Source: Gymnothorax reevesii
Lineage: Eukaryota > Chordata > Actinopteri > Anguilliformes > Muraenidae
Assembly: GCA_029721435.1 (NCBI GenBank)
Contig: CM056573.1
Coordinates: 99,873,447 to 99,937,446 of the forward strand
Reading direction: 5' to 3'
Length of the DNA stretch: 64,000 bases
The notes beneath the pieces are model-generated. The model had not been told where the DNA came from. It made no database searches and saw nothing but the letters and a program-made list of their open reading frames with translations. Made by a program: the position numbers and the translations under genes. This document shows, piece after piece, positions 9,801-22,524 of the stretch (its first letter is position 1; each line of letters starts with the position of its first letter).

Positions 9801-12800
9801 ATGAGAAATTGTGCTGCAGACCAATGACTTTATTGTGCACATTTGTTTTTTAAAGAAACTTTTTATTGGGTCACAAACTTTGAGGAAACAAACAAAAAGC
9901 CATTCAGACAGCCCTGGACTCAGCAAAATACCTACATTAGAGTACTGGTCACATTAACTGTTGTAAATGTACAGGAAGAGCTATGACCTCAATACATTGT
10001 GCTTTGTGAAGGCTTGTGCATAATAAGCTATAAGTGATATAAGGAGAGGGGGGCCATGGCCAGTGAGCAGTTGGAAACGGAATCAAAAAATGGACTCAAG
10101 CTAAAAAAGAAATTCTTGCTGGCATGACTCAACCTGAGCTTCCCGCCTTCACAACACCGGAACACCCGACCTTTCAACACTAATTAAAGGGAAACTTCAC
10201 TGATTTTCAACCTTATCTCCGTCTATCTGAGCTAAGGATATTTAGCTAAAAATGTATGCGGGTTTTGCCAATTTTTTGTATATCTCCAGAATTCAGCCAC
10301 AAAATCTGTCTACCTCCCCCTACGGTGTCATAATTTGATGCTTATAGTGACGTAGTTGGAGGTAAGGAAGAACGACCAGCTATCTCAGTTTTCTTGTCTG
10401 CACCTCCAAGTAGCCAGGGTGCATACTCTAAGTGCCGCTCGGAAATTTCACTTGTGTCTTTGCAGATACATTTTACACAAAGCCAGCTTGAAAATGGAAA
10501 AAAATGGATGGAATGACCGCATCGTTCTGAATTTGTTAAGGAGAATAACCCAGTAATTTCGATTAGAGATCTCTCATCGTCCTCAAGAAGAAAATACTGC
10601 ACAGTCTTAAATTTGTATTCTCATATATGCATACCTCTACTTTACATGCTGTGATTTGCAGTGGCCCACTGCCATTCTATCACCCGTAGGCTTTTGTAAA
10701 GTGAAAAATTATGTCTCTAGCTTTGGCCTTTTTGTGGCCCGCTGACTTATGCACAAAAAAAAAAACTGCCAAAATAAGCCAATTAGTTCTTGTCAACCTT
10801 TGGTGGAGAAAGCTTTTTTCTAGGGGGAATCATCCTACATATGTGATTAAATGTTTTTATTCTTGTTATTCTTTGTAAATGGATGAATGTATCTTGCTCA
10901 GCAGGTGATTATAGGTCTTAGCACAGGTACTTAACCCCTCTTGTCACTAATGTCAAGAAATTCCTTTGAAGATAGTGAGTCATGACCTGGAATTTTTTTT
11001 TTATTTTTTATTCTGAGCCTCGTGCAGACGTGCACCTTCGTGCATCACTGGGAATTCATATTACAATTATCTTAACAATAGTGCATTTGGCATGGTACCG
11101 TTGAATATTGTTTCCTCGTAAAATCCTAAAATCTGATCACCACTGATATTAATGTATTCGTTGAACTTTAATTTAGCCATATGCTGACTTTCTATGAAGT
11201 CATTCAAATCTCTGAAGACACTGAGCAGAAAAATTGTAGATAAACATTCTGAGATTAATTTTATTTCTCCTTTAGAAGAGAAACACTAATCCTTTGATAT
11301 AACAAAGAAGGTTTTTGGTAGGATTTAAAAGCAATTTAATTTTGGATAAATAACCTACCTATCCAGTGCCATAATTTTTTTCATCATTGCTACATTTATA
11401 ATCTTTTATGTGTAATTCTGGAGTGGGCTGGTTGAACTGTTTAATTCAGACTTCCTTAGATATGAAAACAGGCATTTTATGATTTAGTTATGGAATAAAT
11501 AGAAACAACTTTGCACCGACAGATATCCCGAGGAAGCTAATTAATTTTGTTTGACACCGATCTGAACACATTATTTCACAGTGGGCTAGTTCAAAAAAGA
11601 AGCTGTTCTGGCATTGATATGGAAATATTAACAAATCTGAATCAAAATATAAGCTTTTCTTTTTTGTTTTATTACCTGCTACATTTTTTACTCTTTCACA
11701 GAGCAAAAGTTTTGCTTTCTTAGCATTGCGCCATTGTACTCAAGTACAGAAATAAGAAATAGCAACACGGATAGTGTATATTACAGTTACAGTAAATCAC
11801 TAACTGTTATTCTCAGCAGTACTATTGATTGTTTTATCAGTTTTTTTATTGGGTGTATTTTACAGCTGCGCCAAGCTGCCACAACCCTTATGCGAATCCC
11901 TTTGGCGTTTCCTCCCATCCAGCAATTTTTTTTAGATATATTGTTGTGTTTGGAAATTATTCATAATCTTTAATGGTATTTAAATATGGATAGTCTTACT
12001 AATGCGAAAAAGCCCCCAAGCTTTTCTCTCAGTCTCCAGGATTGGGACAGCGTTTCTGTTAATCACTCTTCAGTCTGTTCTTCTGCCCAGTAAGGAACAC
12101 CTCTGAAGCCTCCAGCTATCATGAAGATTGGGACTACATTCCTGCTAAACTCCCGGGGCCTGCCATCTGACAGTTCTCCTTCAGCAGGAGTTTTCTCCTT
12201 CTAGCTACTGCCCCAGACTCCACTGGCCTGGCGCAGGCACGCCTCCACACTCAAACCTACTGTATCTGAACTTAACTGTGCAATTCTGCTCCGGGTTCCA
12301 TCCCTCACAGTCATTACCATCTTACCATGAATAAACCCCACTGTTGGACTTCATTCTGTCACTGCTTCTGATTCCTTGTCCGGATCATAGCACCAAGCAT
12401 TGTTAAGTTCCTGCCCTTAAATTCCCATCCCAACTACAACTTCTCTGCAAGTTGATGTTTTTCTGTCTTTGACAGGCATGACTGACACTTGAAAGGGCTC
12501 CCGCTCTGACAAGCGACAGAAATGTATGTATTTTTTACCCTGTGATTATTTGCACGTCTTTTTCTCCCCAGTGTTGTATAATTGTATCCCTAGACGACAA
12601 GTGGAGGATACTATGGTTCAGTGATCATCACTCTGCATCCTCCGCCTTCATGGAGATTCGCTCATGAATGCTCTACATGTCACAAATTTCTACTAATTTG
12701 TTTCATATTTGGCATTGTGCTTTGCGGGTGCTAAACTTCCTGAATATTAGGTAGATTAGGCCCAATTAAAGTATGTCCAAAGAGAGAAGAGTGTCAGTTG

Positions 12801-13427
12801 TCCACTTACTCAAAAAGATAGGTATCTGCGTGACTGTAGTTAAATAACCTTATATAAAATATTTTCCATTTTTCTTCAAAATTAGAATGTAAGCAAAATT
12901 GTTCAGTTATGAGACATAGGCCCAAGCAATTGCATTCATCCAATCATAACCATCTATCTTCTATAAATATCCATTTCCCAGCTGACCATCTGACCCTTCC
13001 TTCCAAATGGGGATGACTTGGCCTCTGCCTGCTACACTGGCAGATCTGCTCCTCACCTTGCTGAAGGATCCTCGAAGGCAGAGTCATCCCCAAAGATAAT
13101 CTGAATTTATTTCACTGTTAATAAATCTTTTATTATTTAATTCCAGAGTCAGCACGATTGAGCATCTATTATGACAGATTTTCTATGACCTCTGTCAACT
13201 GATGTATTAAGAAGATAATTTATCTTCATATCTTGCTCATTATAAATTCCATTAGAATAGCCTCCATCATACAATAAGGCTTAGAAACCTATAGTACGGA
13301 GAGCATGGCTATTTCCATAATGCTTAAGCTGTCTTTACTTAAATGCTATCAACAAAGACATTAATAAATTGTTGGCTAATTGACTGCACCTCATTTTTTG
13401 TTCTCTTGCTATCCATATTTACTGTTA
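9801..13427. other. Quiet AT-rich stretch
   Basis: No gene is recognised in 3.6 kb. A TTAA|AGGGAAACTTC sequence at 10184 resembles the end of a TTAA-type element, but no matching right end was found. Near 12330 an AATAAA followed by a pyrimidine-rich segment could belong to an old LTR; I could not find its ends. Confidence 0.4.
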
Positions 13428-14994
13428 GGTCCATAACTATTTGGACACTGGCAACATTATTATTTTAGCTGTCGATCATAGAATTTTGGATTTGAAATGA
13501 AATAATAAAATATAACCTCAAAGTGAGAACATTCTACTTCAGTTTATGGGTCACCAAATCAGGAATTGGATGGATGTGCAGGAGTAACTGCAGTTTTTAA
13601 GAGCTCCTCCCTTTTTTTACAGACCAAAAGTATTGGATAATTGGATGCTAAGTTGTTTTATGGCCAGGCGTGTTTTATCCCTCAAAAACTTCTCTTAAAA
13701 GTGAACACATAAAATGTCTACTGTTGATTTCAAGAGTTACATTTTTGTTTGAATCTGTTGCTGTTAACTCTCAATATAAGATCCAAAGAGCTGTCAGTGC
13801 CAATAATGCAAGCCGTTATTAGGCTGAAAAATCAAAACAAACCAACTAGAGAAAAAGTGAAACCAGTAGGTGAGGCCAACTGAACTTTTTTTGTATATTC
13901 TTAAAAAGAAAGAAAACATTGGTGATAACAGGAATACAAAGAAGTCAGGAAGACCACAGATAACAACTGTGGTGGATGACTGAAGAATTATTTCCTTGGT
14001 TCAGAAAACCCCTCTACAACAGTTGGTCAGATCAAGAACATTCTCTTGGAGGTTGGCCAAAGTCAGCAACCAAAAGAAATCTTCATCAAAGTAAATACGG
14101 AGGGTTGATTTTAATATGTAGACTATGGGTAAAGCTCAAAAAAGGGAACTTACCAAAAAAATCCAAGGATGCCTGTATAATTCTGGAATAACATCCTACA
14201 GACAAATGAGATTAATTATACCAGGAGATAGGAAAATAAGGATACGGAGAAGGGAAGGAACTGCTCATGATATCACCCGTACCGCCTCACTAGACATAGT
14301 GGTTATGTATGGGCAGGCATGGCAGCTGATTGAGCTGGTTCCCTTGTTTTTACTGGTGATGAGACTGGTGGAAAAAAAAGTTGTAGAATGAATTCTGAGT
14401 TGTATAGGGCAATTTGTTTTGCTTTGATTCAGCCAGATGCATCATAACTAATTGGAAAAGGCTTTACCGTACTGATGCAGTGACTTAGGAGCATCCTGCA
14501 AAAACAACCCAAGATTTTTTAAGGCAAATAAGTGAAATGTTCTGCCATAAATAAGTCAATCAGATGACCTGAATTCCATTCAGCATGCATTTCACTTGCT
14601 GAAGAAAAAACACCCCGACGGCAAGGCAGGAACTGAATACAGTTGCAGTGAAAGCCAGGCAGAGCATTACCAGGGAATAAACCTAGTGTCTGGAGATGTC
14701 TATGGGTTACAGACTTCAGACAGTCACTGATGGCAAAGGGTTTGCCGCCGAGTATTAATAATGACTATTTAATTATTGATTATGCCAGTTTGTCCCCTTA
14801 ACTGTGGGTTGTGCATAAAATGGGTGTAATTCATGCATGGTTCAGACAATATTCTTGAGAAAACTCTTAAAAAGAAGTTGAAAGTCTGCACTTCAAGCAT
14901 TTCTTGATTACTTCTTTTCAAATCCATTGTGGTGGTGCACAAAACTAAATGAAAATAGTGTCTCTGTCCAAATATTTATATTTATGGACTTAAC
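13428..14994 (+). pseudogene. Degenerate Tc1/mariner transposon
   Basis: The ends form imperfect terminal inverted repeats: GGTCCATAACTATTTGGACA at the left and, inverted, TAAGTCCATAAATATAAATATTTGGACA at the right. Between them the plus-strand sequence is recognisable at DNA level as a transposase gene of a common fish Tc1-type family: the helix-turn-helix region near 13800-13900, then segments near 13976-14191 and 14125-14391, and a C-terminal part near 14570-14750. No frame stays open for more than about 90 codons, and there are many indels and stops. Intact relatives encode about 340-residue DD34E transposases that cut and paste the element at TA sites. This copy is an old, dead insertion. 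Confidence 0.75.
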
Positions 14995-15274
14995 CGTATT
15001 CCCCCAAAACGGAATTTTCAGCAATATTATGAATTCACCTTGGATGCTGACGCCACCACAGATCTTGTACGTACAAACAGTTTCTTCGTCTGTTTTCTTC
15101 TGTTGAAGATAGACAACAGTCTTTATTCAGTCTCTCTTTTGAAAATTTGTCAGATGAATCGAACAGATTCACGCTTTATTTCCACACCAGAGATAAAATA
15201 GTGCTTGTAGTCAGAGACCAAATCAATTCCATGACCATTGACAGAGTGAATAAATTATCGCATGCACGATTTAG

Positions 15275-15566
15275 ACTGTCCGACGCGAAATGCAAAATAC
15301 TCCATGTCCAGCAGCCAGCAAAAAGTAAAAGTATTGATATGAGAACAGATTTATTACGAAATAAAGAATAAAAATATATCATCAACAAACAAAACATCCA
15401 AAAAAGATGGCCCGCAAATAAATAAATCGCACTGTTCAGTGGATGTTGTTTGTTGTTAAAATGTTTCTTTTTATTCTTTATTTCGTTATCAGTCTGTTCT
15501 AATTGTCCTCTTTTTTTTTGGCTGTCATACACAGAGTATTTTGCATTTAATGTTCGACAGGCATTG
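15275..15566. repeat. Imperfect palindromic repeat (MITE-like)
   Basis: Two stretches are inverted copies: AAATGCAAAATACTC (near 15289) with GAGTATTTTGCATTT (near 15535), and ACGAAATAAAGAATAAAAA (near 15356) with its inverse near 15467-15486. The roughly 290-bp segment would fold into a long imperfect hairpin. It has no coding capacity that I recognise. Confidence 0.55.
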
Positions 15567-16652
15567 CACTTTGTACCGCGCCAATGTCGACTCACTTTAT
15601 TGAGCAGAGCTTAAACAGAAACATTGATTGAAATTTCAGTACTCATCTTGAAGAACTGAGCCCTCTTATCAAAACATTCACGTTTAATATCCAAAAGATT
15701 CAGTAGATTTGAAGAAATTAACAACAGTAATCAACTGTTGAACACAGAGTTATATTGAAACCATCCCACTGTCAGACACGGAGATATGTTAAAACTCTGT
15801 CCGACTTTCAGGCACGTAGACACATGCGTTTGACGCAGTAACGCAATCTGTCGTGCAAAAAATTTGTTTCCCGTCCAGTGTGCAAGCGGCTTAATACGCT
15901 ATCCATTGTTTCTCTTCCCAAATATGCAGGCAGAAGAAATAAATGAGCAACCGTCGTATTTCATTCCAACTTCATGAGTTTGATCTGACATAGTTTTGTT
16001 TTGAAATTCCATTCAAGTTCGCTAATGGTAATAATTCGAGAATGCCTCATATTCGTAATGGTTAATATAGACGTAAGCAGTGCAGAAAACATGCCTAAAG
16101 CAGCAAAGTAAAATGCAACATTAACGTATCATGCAGATATAGGACAGAGGCTTCTTTATTTCAACACTTTAAGGGTGAGGAGAGGAGCTCATTTTATTGG
16201 TGGAGTTGACTCGGCTGTGTTAAATCCACTTAAGCCTTTTCTCCTTCCTCTTTGCCTCTTGCGCCAGCAGGAGGGACAGAGGCGGGACAGAGGAGTACTT
16301 CCGCCAGGCTACGCCGGGCACGAAATTGCAACATACGCCTGGACACACCCTGTTGGTCTTCAAATTTAGAGCTCCTGGAGCCTACAGTCATTCCTCTGTT
16401 GATTTTCTGGACCCTCTGACCTTTCTTTGTGGTGCCAGCCGAAGGCTGTTATGTAGCCTATATGGGAGGATGCTATTCGGAGATATGCCCTTCTGTTGTC
16501 AACCAACAGCATTTGTCTAGTTTCATATCATGATCATTTGTTAATGCAAATGTTGATCATCATTGCATGGTCTTTTCTACTTTATAGCATTTTTTGGTGT
16601 AGCACCAGTTGTGCACTATATGTGCATACATATAGTAGGAGTGGTGTAATGG
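15567..16652. other. Unassigned stretch with a MITE fragment
   Basis: Only a reverse fragment of the GCTTTCACACCGG-type MITE unit (about 15840-15895) is identifiable. The GC-richer block 16180-16480 contains no gene I can support. Confidence 0.4.
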
Positions 16653-17110
16653 CCAATTCAATTCAATCTTTATTCTGGACTCAAGGCCTAATATAATAAA
16701 ATACAAAAAGAACAAGACACAACAATCAAGACTAAACATTAAAAAGATAAAAAGAAAAAATAAAGTAAAAAGGTAACTAAAGAAGTAATTAATATGTTTA
16801 TGCTCTTAAAAAGAGACAACTGTGCCGTTGTCCCCTTAACTGAGACTGACACCGTACAGTGCTGAGCCTGATATTGGACAAGACCGGAATGATCTAATTT
16901 TCAGCAGCATCAAGACAGCAAATAAGTTTATGCACCAGGTCTCTTATTACAGCTTTAAGTGGGTTAATACGTGCTGACACACACAATTCACTGGCACTGC
17001 ACCATCTAGGCCTTTTAAGTAGAATTCTCAAGGCATCATTATATGCACCTGTAATCTCTGCATGCTTCCTTTCCTGTAGTTTGACCACAAGTGTACAGTA
17101 TACAGAGGTG
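16653..17110 (-). pseudogene. 3' end of a 5'-truncated non-LTR retrotransposon
   Basis: On the minus strand a frame (17088 to 16894) reads A-Y-N-D-A-L-R-I-L-L-K-R-P-R-W-C-S-A-S-E-L, a pattern I know from the C-terminal tail of reverse transcriptase polyproteins of fish LINEs, downstream of the polymerase core. The frame closes and about 220 bp of 3' UTR follows, with an AATAAA signal (complement of 16669-16674) and a short ATTGA-type repeated tail at 16653-16662, the usual 3' end of such LINEs. The polymerase and endonuclease are absent, as expected for a copy truncated during target-primed reverse transcription. I do not assign the clade. Confidence 0.6.
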
Positions 17111-18857
17111 TACAGCTTTGAACAAAGATAACTTCACCGTCAATGAAAATTGAGGCCTCAATGTCACCAGCCAATGAAAATATGATGTTTATGTTCTTTA
17201 TTACAATTTTTATGAAAACAAATCAGCTGTTCTAGCATTTCTGAAATTGTTTCTGGTGTTCTCTTGTGCTAGAATCAAGCACAGAGACAGAAAGAGATCA
17301 CTCTGGGTGCTGGGATCCAAAAAAGTCAATTGGTTTCTTATTGACCTCATTCAGAGGTCTCCTGAATTCTTCATTTGTGCCAAAAATGGTGGAGGATGCA
17401 TAAGAACTGCTGACTAGCAGGCTCTGTGCAATGTCTCCCATGCCAAATTTACTGATCTACACTTTATTTATCTGGAAAATAAGCACTGGTTTGAAACCTG
17501 CTGAATGGTGGGTGTTGGCATCTGTGTATTTGTTTGCCGTCTGATCTGAAATCTCTGATTAAAATCTTTATGCAGCCTACTGTGCTGAAATGTACGATTC
17601 TACGAGGGCCAATGACAATATATTTAATGGAATGTGTTTATATTGTCAAGAAATTTTAACACCTAATTTCCTCTAGCTCTGAGAGGGATACTGCCTTTAT
17701 TTATCGATCCCTAGTGTCTTACCATAAATTAGTCTGATAGCAAAACCATCACCTTTGCATTTTACAATACATGAATGACATCATAAAAATTGGCGCTGGG
17801 TCATTTACTGTACCTTTTATTCAGACTTCATTGATACATATGATTGAGCAGTTTTACATAAATAATATCTGTGAAAGATGGCAAGTAACTATGCTATAAA
17901 TTAATTACTATTGTTGAGAAGAGCTGAATGAATTTGCATTTTATTAGTCTGACTGCAGCTGTAATAGGCAACATTTTGCTTGTCATCAGGGAACATTTGC
18001 AACTTAAGTTGTCTTCTGAGGGGTTTTTAAGTGGTCTGCTGCTTAGACTGCGGATGACCTTTATAAATTGTCTTTGGCAGAAAACTTATCTGAACTTAGC
18101 TGGTGGGTCAAGGTTTCAGTAGAACAGTAAAGCTGCATGCTTTCAGAAACTGCATTCTACCAATTACAGTTGCAATGTATATTTATCTTACAGTACACTG
18201 AATTATTTACAATGTGGTCATGGTTAAAAAACTTTTAGGATATTTAGGATTTTCAGGATATTCCAGAGTTTGCTTTGAGAGTTTTTGGATTTTTGTTGCA
18301 GTGTAATGGGCGAGTTTGACAGAATTTGAGTACATTATAGTAAGGAATAGTTTAATGCTCTTACTGAATTCTTATTTGAAGTACGTGGACCTGCCATGAA
18401 TGATGCGTGCCTCCAAGATATCTCTTTGTAATTTGACACCACAAATTATGCATATGTCATAACATTTTTATTTCTGAACTAGGTTTGCAAATTGCTTTTC
18501 CCGTTCACAATCCTTATCATCATTTTTTTCACTAATATTCGCCATGTAACATGAAAAAGGATGAATCATTTATAAAAATAGACAAGGGTACAGTTTTAAA
18601 TAGAGAGCCAGAGTTGCCCTGTTTCTACGGTAACTGTGGATGGGGAGGTGCCAGGAATGGAAGAGGAGACAAAACAAATGGCTCTCACTGCCTCCTGGCT
18701 TCGATGGCAACAGCACCGCCATTGGTTTATGTTCTCAGATGGTGGGAGGGGAATAGTATCAACGACTAGGCCCCCACAAGGTACAGAAGCCAGCGAGATG
18801 CCTCCACTCTTTCTGTTGCATCAGAAAGTCTCAGCAAAGAAGCAAAGACCAACCTAA
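17111..18857. other. Quiet AT-rich stretch
   Basis: No gene, RNA or repeat family recognised. Base composition and the lack of repeats resemble intron or intergenic sequence. Confidence 0.4.
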
Positions 18858-18914
18858 ACACAAACACACACACACACACACACACAAACACACACACGCA
18901 CGCACGCACACACA
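18858..18914. repeat. CA-rich microsatellite
   Basis: An interrupted (CA)n tract with ACGC variants at its 3' end. Confidence 0.95.
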
Positions 18915-20035
18915 CGGCTGCGCAATCTTATGCTCCACTTCCCCAAGCTCTCTCTCACCCCTCCCCACAACCCATCTCATTCTCTCTTTCCCACTTCCAC
19001 CAAAACATCCTCACCACATGAATCCTGCCTGGAAACTGAGAGAGGGAATTCTGACTGTTCCAATTGGCCAAGCACCCTAGCAACCACGTATACACAGCCA
19101 ACCAGTCAGGCGTGGCAGGAGAATCACACTGACCCAATAGCTGAGATCACCAACAGACTTCAGCAGGCACAGTGACCTGGTAACAGTCCAACGGGGGATG
19201 CTGCCCAGCCAGTATGATCCATCCTGGCCCCACCCTGTCCTCACACCATTGGCTCATCTCTGTCCTACCAGGGCCCTGCCGACTCGCTACTCACAAGCAC
19301 TTGTTTACATCTTTATAGGTCCATTCAGCCATCTCATTCATTCATTTGCTTGATTTTTCCCCTAGCTCACAGAAAAATGAAATCCATTCTGCATAGAAGG
19401 ACAGCTGCTCCTCAAGGTCAGGAGCCCATGATGTCAACAAACCTGGATTGGTCCAGATGAAGCTTGTGCAGGAACCATACTCCTAGTAACAGAGCTCAGC
19501 AGTGCAGTGCAGAAAAATCACCCTCCACTGCTGTGCTAAACTGCTCTAGGATTAGCCGCCTGTCAGTAGTCAGTCTTTCAAAGCAACATGTTGATTTAGC
19601 TAATCTGGACACCTTGAGGTACTTAAATTCCACATATCTTGTTGCAGCATTATCTTTGCTGGTAAGTTTAGTACTGTAATGAAGAGCTTGATGACACTCA
19701 TGTCATGGTAACCATATTGAAATCATACCAAAATTGAATGTCTGCCAGGGCTTTAAAACAAGTGATTTTTTTATCCCCCGCCGCACGATTAGCGTGAAGC
19801 AGGGGATAAAGCATTGGGCTCTGTCTGTCCGTCTGTCCGTACGGACACATAATATTGAGGCGGCGGGGAATATTGCCATGTTAATGACAAACACTTTTTT
19901 TTGGGGTCTACAAATGTCTTCACAGCAAATGGCTCAGAAAGTTGTACATTTGAGGGACAATGAGGATCACAATGATTCATCCTGCCAGGTGCAGTGTTTT
20001 GCATGCATGAAGAGCCCAGTCTCATCCAGGCTCGT
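18915..20035. other. Unassigned stretch with a dispersed repeat fragment
   Basis: At 19766-19818 a short inverted pair (TTTATCCCCCGC ... GCAGGGGATAAAG) precedes a copy of the dispersed segment also seen at 7020-7105. Nothing else is recognisable. Confidence 0.45.
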
Positions 20036-20038
20036 AGT

Positions 20039-20196
20039 ATAGTGACGCTAACTGACTAAGCGTGGATATATGACGCAAAAGGAGGCTTTCGGTGTCCCCT
20101 AACCCTTAACCTGACCCTAGCCCTAAACGTCAAATAAGGACGCCCAAAGCCTCCTTTTGCACCTTATATCGACACTTGGTCAGGTAGCGTCACTAT
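20039..20196. mobile_element. Small palindromic MITE (~158 bp)
   Basis: The left end AGTGACGCTAACTGACTAAG is answered at the right by CTTGGTCAGGTAGCGTCACT inverted. A second pair, GCAAAAGGAGGCTTTCGG with CCAAAGCCTCCTTTTGC, continues the stem. The centre carries CCCTAACCCTTAACCTGACC, which looks telomere-like by chance. No coding capacity. Confidence 0.75.
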
Positions 20197-20612
20197 ATGA
20201 CAAGTTTGGATGAGAATACGTAGGCATGAGCACATGCATTTGCTTATGTATCTGGACAAATGGTGCACCCTCTACATATTTCCAAGGGTTATCATGCGTC
20301 ATTGGTGCTCTCCTTGAGCATGCATTCTGTGCGTAAAAAGCCCTTTGTGACATTGACTGGCCAAGGAAGATAACTTGCAGAACCACGCTGAATTTGTGCA
20401 GTGAAATGTACCTGCTGAAGGAGGCTTACTAATAATTAGTGAGTCAATGGAAATTAGACATTAATTCTGCAAATTCATTCAAAGGAAGGGAGAGATTGGG
20501 GTTTGAGGCACACTGGAAAAGGTTCCCGCCAAAGTTCCTGAGTTCCACGGCTGATAGAGCCCATGCTAATCTGCTTTTTTGTGATACATCAACTATTTCT
20601 GATTTTCTACTG

Positions 20613-20760
20613 GGTGGTGGCAGTATGGCCTGGGTATTACGCTTGAAACAGAGGTTTGTGTGTTTAATTCCCAGCTGGGGTGTTGTTGTACCCCTGGGCA
20701 ATGTGCTTAACTTGAACTGCTTCAGTAAGAATCCAGCAGTATAAGTCGATTTTATGTATT
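20613..20760 (+). mobile_element. tRNA-derived SINE fragment
   Basis: The segment reads ...TTTAATTCCCAGCTGGGG, close to a B-box region (GTTCAATTCCC) of a tRNA-type promoter, then TTGTACCCCTGGGCAATGTGC and ATCCAGCAGTATAA. This order, with the 'TGTACCCTTGGGCAAGGTAC' body, is familiar from tRNA-headed fish SINEs. The 5' end is degraded and no target duplication is visible. Confidence 0.55.
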
Positions 20761-20770
20761 CATGGTCTCT

Positions 20771-22524
20771 TTCTTGTCGTTCATTAAAGCGCCCAGCTTA
20801 AAAATCTAAAATTTAAATTTCTCCTGTGTGGGATGCACATACACCAGAAACATTCACTGAGTCTCCAGATACGAAGAAATCTGTTTATTTACATTATGAC
20901 ATTAGATTAATCAGTGAAATTGAAAATAATGAGAAAGTATAATAGCAAATTCTTGAAACAAATTCATTTTCCCAAGGTTGTTCACAGTTGAACCTCTGAT
21001 TTTCTGTTTTGTGTGTAAATTGTGAAGCTCATAAACTTGTACCTTCATCATCAGTTTTTCCAAGAAATGCAATGAGCAACTATTTTGTCTATTGAGCATC
21101 TACAGTGGGCTGTGAAAAGGAGGAAAGTCTCTCACACTGCTTCCGTACTATGATAACTTGCAAAGCCACTGAGATTTATCAGTTGGTACTGATCCACCAT
21201 TGTAGGTATTGATCAAGATGTATTGGCCTAAACAAACAAATTCACATTAACATCCATAGCCCTACATTAAGTACATATTTGGTTACTTTTAAAGGCTGTA
21301 ATTCCCTTCACAGTTCACTCAAAACAGACGTAGAAGTAAATAAGTTGAAACGAAAGCTGAAATACTGAACTTTACTTTGTAGGAGTTATTGGCTAAATCC
21401 ATTGAACCATCTAGGAATTGCAGCTCTTTAAAATTGATTCATTATATAAATATGGACCTCAAAGATTTTGAATTAATTTAATCCACAATAAAATTTTGAA
21501 TAATTAAGCCCAATTTTTAGAGTTAAAAAAAACAGAGGGAAAATATATTGTATTTCTCGACCTTTAACGAAACAAGGTCTGGAGAAATGAAACAAGCTTC
21601 ACAAAAATGTGTTGAAAAGGTGTCACACATTAACAAACACACGCATACACACACACTCACACACACATGCACACACAAACACCCCTACCTCAGCAGAAGG
21701 GGGATGGAAATTTGAGTGAGGGACAATGGAGTACACAGAAAAATGACAAGGTGAGAGGCTGTCTGCAGCCCCTGAAGGTCGTCTCAGGTGAAGCCAGGAT
21801 GAATAATTGAACAGGCAGTGGGAGAGGTAATTTCTGTATGACCCCAGCCTCCTTGAGAAGGAGACCTCGTGAAGACGCTCTAGTTATTAGGCAATGACAC
21901 CTGATCACCAGCAGGTAACTGAAAGCCCAGACACAAACAGTCACGTCTTCCACGTTTTGTCTGGTAAACATGCATCCCATGAATCATCACTGCGTTTAGT
22001 CAAACATATATCAACCCAACTTATAGCTGACTTTTTCTCAATCTTACCTAGATGGTAAAGGTCCATGTGTGCCTAAATAAGCTCTGGTTCTTTAATACAG
22101 GCAGTAGAGGTAGGCAAATATAAAGGTATTCCTAAAGAGAAATGTTTAAGTGTTTTTGTGATTTTGGTGTTGAGCAAAATTATATTTATTATATTATATA
22201 CATTGCCCTTGGTAAAATGACGAGAGATATTATTTGTTTGAAAAGAGCAAAATGAAAAATCCTGATTTGCTTTGGTTGTTTGATGGTAATATGCTGAGTT
22301 AACTTTAATACGGATCAAAATTTTCTGTTTGGCCAGATTTCTAGGTTTTACTTACCAGATAGTACACAGAGAGTGCTGTGTCCTTCATAACAGGACATTT
22401 TTGCCATGTAAACTGAATACTGTTCAGTTCAGTTCAATACATTGTTCTGAAATGTCTTTTTGAATCTTTGGATTTGTACATCATGATTTCTCATGTGACT
22501 ATACTGGTCGTCATCATTTATCGT
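20771..22524. other. Quiet AT-rich stretch
   Basis: Contains a CA-rich microsatellite at about 21639-21680. No gene or mobile element recognised. Confidence 0.4.

Noticed and set aside
10184..10620. A second full TTAA-type element starting TTAA|AGGGAAACTTC
   Set aside because: No matching inverted right end was found, so only the left-end resemblance remains.
12030..12400. A fourth LTR, suggested by AATAAA and pyrimidine-rich sequence near 12330
   Set aside because: No TG...CA ends with a flanking duplication could be found and it does not match the three identified LTRs.
16894..17088. A short host exon
   Set aside because: The A-Y-N-D-A-L-R-I-L-L motif and the following AATAAA and ATTGA tail identify the 3' end of a LINE.
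20098..20130. Interstitial telomere repeat
   Set aside because: Only about two TTAGGG-like units, imperfect, and placed at the centre of a palindromic MITE.
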